The notes below the pieces were generated by a model. It saw only the letters and a list, made by a program, of their open reading frames with translations. It searched no databases and had not been told where the DNA came from. Of a stretch of DNA of 34,509 nucleotides, positions 9,373 through 16,353 are shown piece by piece (positions within the stretch are counted from its first letter, which is position 1; each line of letters opens with the position of its first letter). The translations under genes were made by a program, and so were the position numbers. This DNA is from Streptomyces sp. CC53 (lineage in GTDB: Bacteria; Actinomycetota; Actinomycetes; Streptomycetales; Streptomycetaceae), in NCBI RefSeq assembly GCF_001865245.1, contig NZ_MKXB01000200.1, positions 1-34,509 of the forward strand, read 5' to 3'.

Positions 9373-10507
9373 GGACCGCTCCCTCCGCGGCGGTGCACAG
9401 CCGCCGCATGTAGCTCTCCCCGCCCGCGGGGGCCGCGGCGGGCTGCGGGTCCCCGACCGCCGCGAGGACCTCCTCCACCGCCACCTCCACCAGATCGGCC
9501 AGCGCGGGCTCCCGCTCCCCGTCCGCGAGTCCGGCGAGCCGGGCGGGCGGCTCGTCGCGGAAGTACCGCGCGAAGAACGCCCGCAGCTCCGCCGGGCCCG
9601 CCGGGTGCGACCGGTCCCGCACGACACTGCCCCGCAGCTCGTACGGCAGCGGGCGCGCGGACTCGCTGTAGCCGAGCAGGACGAGGCGCGGAGCCTGCTC
9701 GCGGTGGGTGCCCTCGAACGCGTAGACCGCACGGGCCAGCTGGCCGATCAGCTCCCACACGTCCGACGCGGGGTCCAGACGGTCGCAGTCGTCCAGCACG
9801 AACCAGAAGACGTCCTCGGAGCCGGTCGCCTGCCGCACGACCTCGTGGACGGTGTCGTCCAGCGACGGCAGCGGGTCGTTCAGCCCGCTCCCGGCGGGCA
9901 CGGGCAGCGGCGGGGCCCCCGCACGCGGGTCCGTGACGAACGCCGCCAGCCGTCTCACCACCCTGCCGGCCGTGGACGTCTGGTCGAGGACGACCCGGGC
10001 GGGACGGAACCCGTGGTGCTGCGCGAGGTGCCGGAGGAAGGTGTACGTGTACGACCTGCCGCTGTCCGGCTCGCCGTCCACGACCAGCACCGCGGTGTGC
10101 GCGTCCCCGATGAAGGAACGCAGGTTCTCCCGCAGGCCCTCCCGGTCGAGGAACACCTCGGTGCCGTTCCTCAGCACGGTCGTGCGGAAGACGTCCCGCG
10201 ACCGGTGCAGCCGCTCGTCCTCCCGCAGGAGCGCCAGGTACTGCTCCGCCCTCCGGGATTCCTCCAGGTCGCGCAGCCCGCTGCGCAGCAGCGCCTCCAG
10301 CAGGGCCACCTGACCGGCGATGGTCCTGCGGGAGGCGTGCACGAGCGCGGTGGCGTTGTGGTCCGGCCGGGCCGTGAGGGGCAGGGCCGCGACGAAGTCG
10401 CGGGGGAACCCGGCGAGGTCCAGGGCGCTGTGCGGATCGGGCGTCTGCAGCAGGAAGTCCCGCGCCCACGTGGTGACGGTCGCCCATTCCGTGCTCTGCA
10501 GCGGCAT
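9353..10507 (-). CDS. Atypical P-loop NTPase with N-terminal adaptor-like domain
   Basis: AAA/STAND-like NTPase of 384 residues. Residues about 5-80 form a helical domain containing FVAALPLTARP and a following VALLEALL helix, similar to the N-terminus of the protease encoded at 4709-5857. The P-loop is at 145-152, GEPDSGRS, with Arg151 where Lys is normal. Walker B is WFVLDDCDRLD (about 235-245), and LVLLGYSES (about 275-283) could be the sensor strand. ATG has AGGTGA about 6 bases upstream. It is the first gene of the NTPase-NTPase-protease-protease run and overlaps the next gene. I infer that it recruits the protease and regulates or is regulated by the big STAND protein. It may bind nucleotide without efficient hydrolysis because of the missing Lys. 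Confidence 0.8.
   Translation of the reverse strand: MPLQSTEWATVTTWARDFLLQTPDPHSALDLAGFPRDFVAALPLTARPDHNATALVHASRRTIAGQVALLEALLRSGLRDLEESRRAEQYLALLREDERLHRSRDVFRTTVLRNGTEVFLDREGLRENLRSFIGDAHTAVLVVDGEPDSGRSYTYTFLRHLAQHHGFRPARVVLDQTSTAGRVVRRLAAFVTDPRAGAPPLPVPAGSGLNDPLPSLDDTVHEVVRQATGSEDVFWFVLDDCDRLDPASDVWELIGQLARAVYAFEGTHREQAPRLVLLGYSESARPLPYELRGSVVRDRSHPAGPAELRAFFARYFRDEPPARLAGLADGEREPALADLVEVAVEEVLAAVGDPQPAAAPAGGESYMRRLCTAAEGAVRVYRAL
9378..9386 (-). promoter_or_regulatory. Ribosome binding site fixing the STAND NTPase start
   Basis: On the minus strand this reads GGAGGGAGC, with its end 5 bases before GTG at 9372. It lies inside the 3' end of the upstream NTPase gene, so the STAND protein is translated by coupling. 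It decides the start against the open frame that continues another 360 bases upstream. Confidence 0.75.
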
Positions 10508-11095
10508 CGCTCACCTGCCCGCTCGTGGGTCCTCCTCCGGCCCCGCCGCGCACTGCGGCAGGGTCCTCTGCGGTCCTCCTCGGGTCCTCATCCGCGTGCC
10601 TGCGTCCTGGGGCTTCGCGTCCTCGCGTCGCCAGGTCCCTGCGTCCTGCGGTCCCGTTCTCCGCTCCCGCGCTCCTCGCTCCCGTCCGGGCGGCCCTCCG
10701 GCCACGGTGACGGCCATGCTCCCGCGGCGGTCGGGTGGGCGTCTTCCTCGGTGCCGTGCGGCCGGTCCGTTCTGTTCGGTGTCGGGCTCGTGACGCGTTC
10801 CGCGTGGCCCCGGGGCGTCCGGGTCGGGCGTTCGTGGGCGCCGGGGGCGAGGGAACCGCCTCCCCCGCCGGAGCCGCTCCGGGACGACGGGTCCCGGGCT
10901 GCCCGCTCACGACCGGTGCGGACGGGTGCGTCGCGCCGTGGCGGTGCCCGCCGTCCCCGTGCAGCGGGGGCCGCCGGGCCGACCGCCCCGGCGCGGGGGT
11001 TCTGCTGTCGTAGGGGGCCGGTGCCGCGACGGCCCACGGCCGCCTCGGGGCCCCTCCTGCCATGGTCACACCACGTAGGGGCGGCTGCAATCCGG
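10508..11095. other. Long leader between hydrolase and NTPase genes, with GTCCTC repeats
   Basis: 588 bases with no convincing gene. The stretch 10529-10680 is full of degenerate GTCCTC/GCGTCCT copies, which on the minus strand are GAGGAC repeats resembling ribosome sites. A 68-codon minus-strand frame (10717-10511) ends 3 bases before the NTPase start and encodes two QDAGT repeats. I do not call it a gene because its ATG has no properly spaced ribosome site. The promoter for the NTPase-protease run is expected here. Confidence 0.5.
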
Positions 11096-12109
11096 TCAGT
11101 CGCCGCCCGGTGCGGGCCGGGTCCACGCGCGCCGCACCGGATCGCGCACCAGCGCGTTCGCCAGGTACTCCAGCACGCCGTGGTGGTTCTCGCTTCCGTT
11201 GGACACCAGCAGGTCCGTGATGCGGCCCGGAGGGGCGTACTCCGGCCGCATGGTGTGATCGAGCGCGACCACGTCCCGCCCGTCGGAGGCGTTCAGCCAG
11301 CGCGCCGTACGCGACGGCACCGCGGGCGGCGCCGCCAGGCAGTCCTGCACCTCCGTCACCGCCAGCGGCGAACCCAGCGTCACGAACAGGTCCACCCGCG
11401 GGTTCCGCGCGGCCAGCACCTCGTACGCGGCCACGCTGCCGAGGCTGTGGCCGACCACCACCAGCGGCCCGGCACCGTCCGCGTCGGCCCCCGCGGCGTC
11501 CAGGGCCTCCACCACGGCCTGCCGGACCGCGCGCCCCGCCCCGCCGAAGAAGTACGCGTGGGCGTCCTCGAAAGTGTGCTTCACCAGCCGCCGGAACAGC
11601 GCCGTCCGCACGGGTCTGGGCAGCGGCAGCGCCTCCGGGAGGGGCTCCTCCCCGGGGCCCGGCCGGGGCTCCTCCGCCAGCGCCAGCGCCTCCGCCAGGT
11701 ACGTCATGTCCCGCAGCCAGCCGCCCAGCGCGCCGCCGCCCGCGCTCCGCGCCACCCCGCCGCCCGCGTCGCCGGCCCGGGCCTCGGTGGCCGTGCGGGC
11801 CATGAACTGCGCCGGGTCCTCCAGCACCGGCGGCCGCGGACTGCTCTCCTCCGCGCCCTCCTCCCCCCGCGTCTCCACGCTCCCGTCCCGGGTGCCCTCC
11901 AGCGGGTCCGGCACCGGATCGGGCAGCGGCTCGCCGTGCAGGACGGGCGCCCAGTACGCCAGGTGCGACTCCCCACCCAGGTCCCGGCCGAACAGAGCGC
12001 GGTCCCACTGTGCCTTGAGCAGCTCGGGGCGCGGCTTCGGCCCGCTGCCGTGGACGTACACGATCCGGGGTCGCACGGTGCCTCCGGTGTCCGGCGTGGT
12101 CGGTGCCAT
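11096..12109 (-). CDS. Alpha/beta hydrolase (lipase/esterase-like), cytosolic
   Basis: Serine hydrolase of 337 residues. It begins with RIVYVHGSG, the first strand and oxyanion region of alpha/beta hydrolases. It has the nucleophile elbow GHSLGS with Ser222, then FVTLGSPL (residues about 245-255), which is common in intracellular lipases of the triacylglycerol or Abhydrolase type. An Asp/His pair near the C-terminus (NGSENHHG) may supply the charge relay. There is no signal peptide, so its substrate should be inside the cell: a lipid of the inner leaflet, a small ester or a protein modification. ATG at 12109 shares one base with the stop of the endonuclease gene (TGATG), which fixes the start and shows tight coupling. 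Such hydrolases accompany STAND NTPase conflict islands, so an effector role is inferred. Confidence 0.82.
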   Translation of the reverse strand: MAPTTPDTGGTVRPRIVYVHGSGPKPRPELLKAQWDRALFGRDLGGESHLAYWAPVLHGEPLPDPVPDPLEGTRDGSVETRGEEGAEESSPRPPVLEDPAQFMARTATEARAGDAGGGVARSAGGGALGGWLRDMTYLAEALALAEEPRPGPGEEPLPEALPLPRPVRTALFRRLVKHTFEDAHAYFFGGAGRAVRQAVVEALDAAGADADGAGPLVVVGHSLGSVAAYEVLAARNPRVDLFVTLGSPLAVTEVQDCLAAPPAVPSRTARWLNASDGRDVVALDHTMRPEYAPPGRITDLLVSNGSENHHGVLEYLANALVRDPVRRAWTRPAPGGD

Positions 12110-12978
12110 CACAGGTCCATCAGGGTGTCGGCGGGGGATTCCAGCCGCCGCCACCGCTCCTCGGGGGAGCGCGCCGGCGGCATCAGGTCGGCCCCCGGGA
12201 GGGGGCCGAGGTCGAGGCCGGTCAGCTCCACCACGTCGGCGATCGGCACCTGGTACGTGCGGAACGCGCCGAGCGGGGGCGGAGCGCCCGGCACCGCCCC
12301 GACCAGCGCCCGGTCCGCGTCCCGGCTGAGGTCGGGGCTCTGGTCCAGCACGTACGCCGTGGCGCCGAGCGCCCCGTCGTGGACGAAGGCGGCCACCTTC
12401 CAGAAGCGCAGCGGCACCTGGATGCCCCGGTACGGCGGATCCGCGTCGTGGAGGACGGGGCCGGTCAGCACGGCCAGCTTACGGTCGTGGCGGGCGGCGT
12501 GGTCCAGCAGGTGGTTCTCCAGGCCCTGCCACACCTGCTTGCCCTGGTTGAACACGTCCGCCTGCGGCGCCGCGTTCGTGTAGTGGAACGTGTCGCGGTC
12601 CGCACGGACGGCCACCGCGGCCGCCCCCCACACGGGGTCGAGCCGCCGCACCAGGTGGCCCCGGTCGAGCGAGTTGTTCCGGTACACGTCGGGGCCCGCC
12701 TGCCAGTCCTCCGGCACCCGCGGGTCGAAGCGCCAGTCGTCGTCGCGCGGCACGTCCTCCACCAGCCGCCCGCCGTCGACGGCGACGGCCGTGGCCGCCG
12801 CCAGCCTCCTGTCGGGCCGCAGCACCACGCTGAAGTGGGTGTACGGCAGGACGACCGTCTCCACGCCGGGCACGCTGAGCCTCGGCAGGGGCACCGGCGG
12901 CCCCAGGAAGCCCTCGTCGAAGCCGCGGCGGCCCGACAGGTCGTCGGGGCGGCCCTCGGACGCGTCCGAAGAAATCAT
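12109..12978 (-). CDS. DNA/RNA non-specific endonuclease (NucA/Nuc1 type), cytosolic
   Basis: Beta-beta-alpha-metal nuclease of 289 residues. The signature is at 105-108, DRGH, with H108 as general base. N144 in DVFNQGK and E154 in WQGLENHLL match the metal-binding Asn and following Glu helix of the family. Homologues such as Serratia nuclease are secreted, or held by an inhibitor, because they cut DNA and RNA without sequence preference. Here the N-terminus is polar and no signal peptide is visible, so the enzyme would act on the cell's own or invading nucleic acid. No obvious inhibitor gene is adjacent. ATG at 12978 is the best start because the frame upstream loses conserved character, though its ribosome site is weak. 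It is the first gene of a pair with the hydrolase and diverges from the caspase gene. Confidence 0.88.
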   Translation of the reverse strand: MISSDASEGRPDDLSGRRGFDEGFLGPPVPLPRLSVPGVETVVLPYTHFSVVLRPDRRLAAATAVAVDGGRLVEDVPRDDDWRFDPRVPEDWQAGPDVYRNNSLDRGHLVRRLDPVWGAAAVAVRADRDTFHYTNAAPQADVFNQGKQVWQGLENHLLDHAARHDRKLAVLTGPVLHDADPPYRGIQVPLRFWKVAAFVHDGALGATAYVLDQSPDLSRDADRALVGAVPGAPPPLGAFRTYQVPIADVVELTGLDLGPLPGADLMPPARSPEERWRRLESPADTLMDL

Positions 12979-13277
12979 GATGTGACCGGTACCGTGCGGT
13001 GGCCCGGCCGCAACGGGGCGGCGCCGCACGCCACCCCATCAGCGCACGGGGCGGGCGGTGCAGGTTCGGAGCCGGCGGTCGCGCGGCATACATGGCCCTG
13101 CCGCACCCGGCCGACGGCCCACGGGACGCCCCCGGAAGGCTACGGCCCCGCGGGCGGCGTCGACCTCGGCCGACCGGCCGGCGGCACCCTGCCGGCTGCG
13201 GCCGACGCCCGCGCCGCACCGGACCCCGACGGCCGGCCGGACGACCCGGCGGCCCCCTCGCCGCACTAGGAGACCCC
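12979..13277. other. Divergent control region between endonuclease and caspase genes
   Basis: About 300 bases of very GC-rich DNA that must hold promoters in both directions. I see no clear sigma-70 hexamers. AGGAGA lies 7 bases before the caspase ATG. An open plus-strand frame extends upstream through this region, but its translation is Arg/Pro/Gly-rich and looks non-coding. Confidence 0.5.
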
Positions 13278-14159
13278 ATGCCATCCGCCGGCCTCTCCCT
13301 GCACATCGGACTCAACACCGTGGACCCCGCCCGCTACGACGGCTGGGACGGACGGCTCGTGGCCTGCGAGAACGACGCCCGCGACATGGCCGCCCTGGCC
13401 CGCGAAGCCGGCTACTCCGACACCGTCCTCCTCACCGCCGACGGCACGGTCGACCAGGTCACCGCCGCGCTCCGGGACGCGGCGGGGCGGCTCCGCGACC
13501 AGGACGCCTTCCTCCTGACGTACTCCGGCCACGGCGGGCAGGTCCCGGACGAGACCGGCGGCGACGAGGAGCCCGACGCCCTCGACGAGACGCTCGTCCT
13601 CCACGACCGCGAGTACCTCGACGACGAACTGCAGCGCGAGCTGGCCCGCTTCCCCGAGGGCGTGCGGATCCTCGTCCTCCTGGACTGCTGCCACAGCGGC
13701 ACCGCCATCGAGGTGCCGGACCTGCTGACCCCCGAGGCCCTGCGGGAGCAGTTCGGCACCGCCGACCGGGAGGAGGTCACCGCCGTGTCCCGTCTGATGC
13801 CGCCCACCCTCCAGGGCACGCTGTACCGGCGGGACCGGGACTTCTACCAGGGGCTGCAGCGCGAACTGGACGCCGAAGCCACCGCCGGGGGGCGCCCGGG
13901 AGGCCGCGCCGGCCGGCTGGAGGCCGACGCGCTGCTGCTGTCCGCGTGCCAGGACAACCAGCTCGCGGCCGACGGGCGGCGCAACGGCCTGTTCACCGGC
14001 ACCCTGCTGAAAGTCTGGGACGGCGGCGCCTTCCGCGGCGGACACCGCGCCTTCCACCGCGCGGTCCTCCGGCGCATGCCGCCGAACCAGAGCCCGAACC
14101 TGTACGTGTCGGGACGGCCCTCGGCTGCCTTCCTCGCGCAGCGCCCGTTCACCGTGTGA
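13278..14159 (+). CDS. Caspase family protease (peptidase C14, metacaspase-like)
   Basis: Cysteine protease of 293 residues with the caspase-haemoglobinase fold. The catalytic dyad is H85 in YSGHGG and C138 in LLDCCHSG. The early ENDARDMAALA helix and the strand FLLTYSGHG are typical of bacterial metacaspase-like proteins, which normally cut after Arg/Lys or, in some cases, Asp. Near residue 217 SACQDNQLA matches the L-S-A-C-x-xx-Q segment often seen after the catalytic domain. No signal peptide or extra domain is present, so it is a bare cytosolic protease. ATG is preceded by AGGAGA. It faces away from the endonuclease-hydrolase pair. Bacterial caspases commonly act as death effectors or as activators of pore or nuclease effectors, and a link to the adjoining NTPase-protease run is inferred from position. 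Confidence 0.9.
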   Translation: MPSAGLSLHIGLNTVDPARYDGWDGRLVACENDARDMAALAREAGYSDTVLLTADGTVDQVTAALRDAAGRLRDQDAFLLTYSGHGGQVPDETGGDEEPDALDETLVLHDREYLDDELQRELARFPEGVRILVLLDCCHSGTAIEVPDLLTPEALREQFGTADREEVTAVSRLMPPTLQGTLYRRDRDFYQGLQRELDAEATAGGRPGGRAGRLEADALLLSACQDNQLAADGRRNGLFTGTLLKVWDGGAFRGGHRAFHRAVLRRMPPNQSPNLYVSGRPSAAFLAQRPFTV

Positions 14160-14200
14160 CCGGGCGGCGTGCCGTGACCGACTGCTCGGTGCGGAGCCCG

Positions 14201-14440
14201 TCAGCCGAACAGCGCGGGCACGCGGATGGTGTGCACCGGCCGCCCCTTCGGCAGCGAGCCCCACGCGGCGCGTCCGGTGGAGCGGCGCGGCCGGGAACCG
14301 GGTGCGCCGCGCGCGGGCAGCCGCCCGCCGGGTGCGCCGCCCCGCCCGGCGGACGTCTCCCGCCCGCGGTCCTTCGGGGGCCTGCCGCTCGGGCCTGCGC
14401 ACATGGTCGTCCTCGTTTCGCTCTCGGTCACGGCGTCCAC
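14201..14440 (-). CDS. Possible small basic protein of unknown function
   Basis: A 79-codon frame, Arg/Gly/Pro-rich and without a recognised domain, ending in VHTIRVPALFG. In its favour, the GTG start lies 12 bases after the stop of the CBS-domain gene, and the sequence TAGGAGAAGGGG combines that stop with a good ribosome site, so it could be translated by coupling. Against it, composition alone produces many such frames in this DNA, and the product looks disordered. A later in-frame ATG would give a 67-residue version. Confidence 0.3.
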   Translation of the reverse strand: MDAVTESETRTTMCAGPSGRPPKDRGRETSAGRGGAPGGRLPARGAPGSRPRRSTGRAAWGSLPKGRPVHTIRVPALFG

Positions 14441-14452
14441 CGACCCCTTCTC

Positions 14453-15301
14453 CTACGGAACGGGCGACACCCGCTCGTCGTCGCGGCGCGGCGGCAGACC
14501 CGGCATCACCGGGTACGGGCAGGGCACCGGGGGCCCCGCCCCGGCCGGCCGGCCCGCCAGGGCGGACACGAGGTCCGCCGCGCCCACCAGTCCGACGAGC
14601 CGCCCCGCGTCCGCCACGACCGGCAGCATGTCGCAGTCGTTGGCGTACATCACGTCCACCGCCCGGCGCACCGGATCGTCCTGGTGGACGACGGCGCAGC
14701 GGCGGCTGCGCAGCAGATCGCCCGCGTACCGGCGGCTCAGCGCCACGGCGGGGGCCGCGCAGGCGACGGCGACCTCAGCGCGTTCCAGCACCCCCGCGCA
14801 GCGGCCGTCCGGCCGCACCACGGGCAGGTGGCGGGCGCGAGTGCGTTCCAGCAGCTCCCAGGCCACCAGCACGGTCTCACCGGCGGCCACGGCCACCACG
14901 GGCGCACGCATCACGGTTCCGACGGGCCGGTCCAGCACGGCAACCCTCCCAGGGTCCTCGGTCTGCTCGTTGCTCCGGGTGTCGTCGGCGTCCCGCCTGC
15001 CGTCCCGGCGCGCGGCGGCGGGGGCACCCGCGCCGCGCGGCGAGCGCTCCGCGGCGGTGGTCCCCTCGCCGTGCGGGATGCCCCGCGCCGGGGCGTCCCC
15101 CTCGCCGTAGGGGGTGCCTTCCTCGGCGGCGGCCCCCTCGCCGTACGGGGCGTGCCCGACGGTGCGGGGGCCCTCGGCCCGCGGGGCCTCCTCCGCCCGC
15201 GGGGATCCCTCGGGCCGGGCGACGCCGTCGTAGGAGGGGCCGTCGAGGACGTGCCCTTCGGACGTGTCCGTCGGCACCTGCTGCCTCGTGACGGTCTCCA
15301 T
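14453..15301 (-). CDS. CBS domain pair protein with long disordered N-terminus
   Basis: Protein of 282 residues. The last 155 residues hold two CBS motifs: one starting VGTVMRAPVVAV (about 127-180) with ARHLPVV, the other (about 195-250) with DMLPVV and GRLVGLVG. Such Bateman modules bind adenine nucleotides and regulate a partner. The first 120 residues are low-complexity, with three PY/PHGEG repeats (about 52-80) also visible as imperfect DNA repeats. GGGAGG stands 8 bases upstream of the ATG. In streptomycetes, CBS-pair proteins of this kind accompany stress or dormancy genes, which fits the neighbouring phosphoribosyltransferase and the CBS-bearing M50 protease. The ligand cannot be read from the sequence. 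Confidence 0.83.
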   Translation of the reverse strand: METVTRQQVPTDTSEGHVLDGPSYDGVARPEGSPRAEEAPRAEGPRTVGHAPYGEGAAAEEGTPYGEGDAPARGIPHGEGTTAAERSPRGAGAPAAARRDGRRDADDTRSNEQTEDPGRVAVLDRPVGTVMRAPVVAVAAGETVLVAWELLERTRARHLPVVRPDGRCAGVLERAEVAVACAAPAVALSRRYAGDLLRSRRCAVVHQDDPVRRAVDVMYANDCDMLPVVADAGRLVGLVGAADLVSALAGRPAGAGPPVPCPYPVMPGLPPRRDDERVSPVP

Positions 15302-15432
15302 GAGGGGCCTCCCATGTGGCCTCGCGCACAGAACCTCTCCTTCCACTGTGCGGCCTGAGCGGCTGTGTGCAAGAGGGCTCAACGTCCCTGATGTGACGGA
15401 ACCCGGCGGCAGCCGAGCCCGGCGACGGGCAC

Positions 15433-15484
15433 GGGTCCTTCCCCTGCCGCCGGGCGTCCGGTCCCGGCGGCAGGGGAAGGACCC
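15433..15484 (-). terminator. Strong hairpin downstream of the phosphoribosyltransferase gene
   Basis: A perfect 22-bp inverted repeat (15433-15454 and 15463-15484) around an 8-base loop. It lies between the end of the phosphoribosyltransferase gene at 15600 and the start of the CBS gene at 15301, both on the minus strand, so it should stop read-through from the former. There is no T-run, as is common in streptomycetes. Confidence 0.8.
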
Positions 15485-15599
15485 CGCGGTGCCCACGCCC
15501 CTCACCGGCGTGCGCCCCGTTTCCCGTACCAGCCGCCCACCGGGGCCCTCCCGGGCCGTCCGCCGCCGGGGCGCCGGGCCTCCGGCCGACGGCCCCGGA

Positions 15600-16283
15600 T
15601 CACCCGGTGCCCTCGGGGCCCCCCGCCCCCGCGGCCCCGCCGGCGCGGTCGTGGGCGTGCCGGGCCAGCAGGGCCGCGACCTCCTCGTCCTCCGTCTGCG
15701 AGAAGTCGTCGTACCACTGCCCGACCGCGGTGAACCACTCCGGTGACGACAGGCACACCACCTCGTCCGCCTCCCGCCGCAGCACCCCGAGCGCCTCCGG
15801 CGGCGCCACCGGAACGGCCACGACCACGCGCGCCGCGCCCTGCGCCCGTGCCACCCGGCACGCAGCCAGGGCGGTCGAACCCGTCGCGACGCCGTCGTCC
15901 ACGAGCACCGCGGTGCGCCCGCCCAGCGGCACGGCGGCCCGCTGCCCCCGGTAGCGGCGCAACCTCCCTTCGAGGACCGACCGTTCGGCATCCTCCACCC
16001 GGGCGAGGTCCTGCTCGCGGACCCGGGCCGCCCGGACGACCGAGTCGTTCAGCACCCGCACGCCGCCCTCGCCGATCGCGCCGAACCCCAGCTCGGGCCG
16101 CGACGGCACCCCGAGCTTCCGTACGACGAGCACGTCGAGGGGCGCGCCGAGGACCCGTGCCACCTCGTGCGCCACGGGCACCCCGCCGCGGGGGAGCCCG
16201 AGGACCACGGGATCGTTCAGCCGCAGCCGCGCCACGGCGTCCGCGAGCTGCCGGCCCGCGGACGGACGGTCGGGGAACCGCAT
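15600..16283 (-). CDS. Phosphoribosyltransferase family protein
   Basis: Type I PRTase-fold protein of 227 residues. The PRPP-binding loop is clear at about 126-138, VLVDDGVATGSTA, preceded by LGLPRGGVPVAHEVA (about 28-42) and DVLVVRKLGVP (about 50-60), which match the predicted PRTases often found alone or fused to dienelactone hydrolases in actinobacteria. The natural base or acceptor for this subfamily is not settled, so I do not name a substrate. GGAGGAGGG precedes the ATG. The gene is divergent from the M50 protease gene, about 70 bases away, and the short spacer must hold both promoters. C-terminal WYDDFSQTEDEEV is typical of this subgroup. Confidence 0.88.
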   Translation of the reverse strand: MRFPDRPSAGRQLADAVARLRLNDPVVLGLPRGGVPVAHEVARVLGAPLDVLVVRKLGVPSRPELGFGAIGEGGVRVLNDSVVRAARVREQDLARVEDAERSVLEGRLRRYRGQRAAVPLGGRTAVLVDDGVATGSTALAACRVARAQGAARVVVAVPVAPPEALGVLRREADEVVCLSSPEWFTAVGQWYDDFSQTEDEEVAALLARHAHDRAGGAAGAGGPEGTG

Positions 16284-16353
16284 GTCGCCCTCCTCCTCGC
16301 GGGGTGCCCCGCGCCGCCCGGCCGGGCACCATGGAAAGGGAGGGGAGAGGAAG

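Noticed and set aside
5854..9732. Longer STAND NTPase starting at 9732
   Set aside because: The extra 120 codons overlap most of the upstream gene and translate to Arg/Ser-rich sequence. GTG 9372 has a strong ribosome site.
10588..11037. 149-codon minus-strand frame between hydrolase and NTPase genes
   Set aside because: Biased composition and no domain; its start lacks a ribosome site.
11070..11110. GGCGGCTG/CAGTCGCCGCC inverted repeat at the end of the hydrolase gene
   Set aside because: Imperfect arms that lie partly inside the coding sequence; not convincing as a terminator.
8190..12008. Very long minus-strand frame overlapping the NTPase and hydrolase genes
   Set aside because: Its translation is low-complexity Arg/Ala/Gly, while the overlapping frames give clear catalytic motifs. 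It is a GC-driven shadow.
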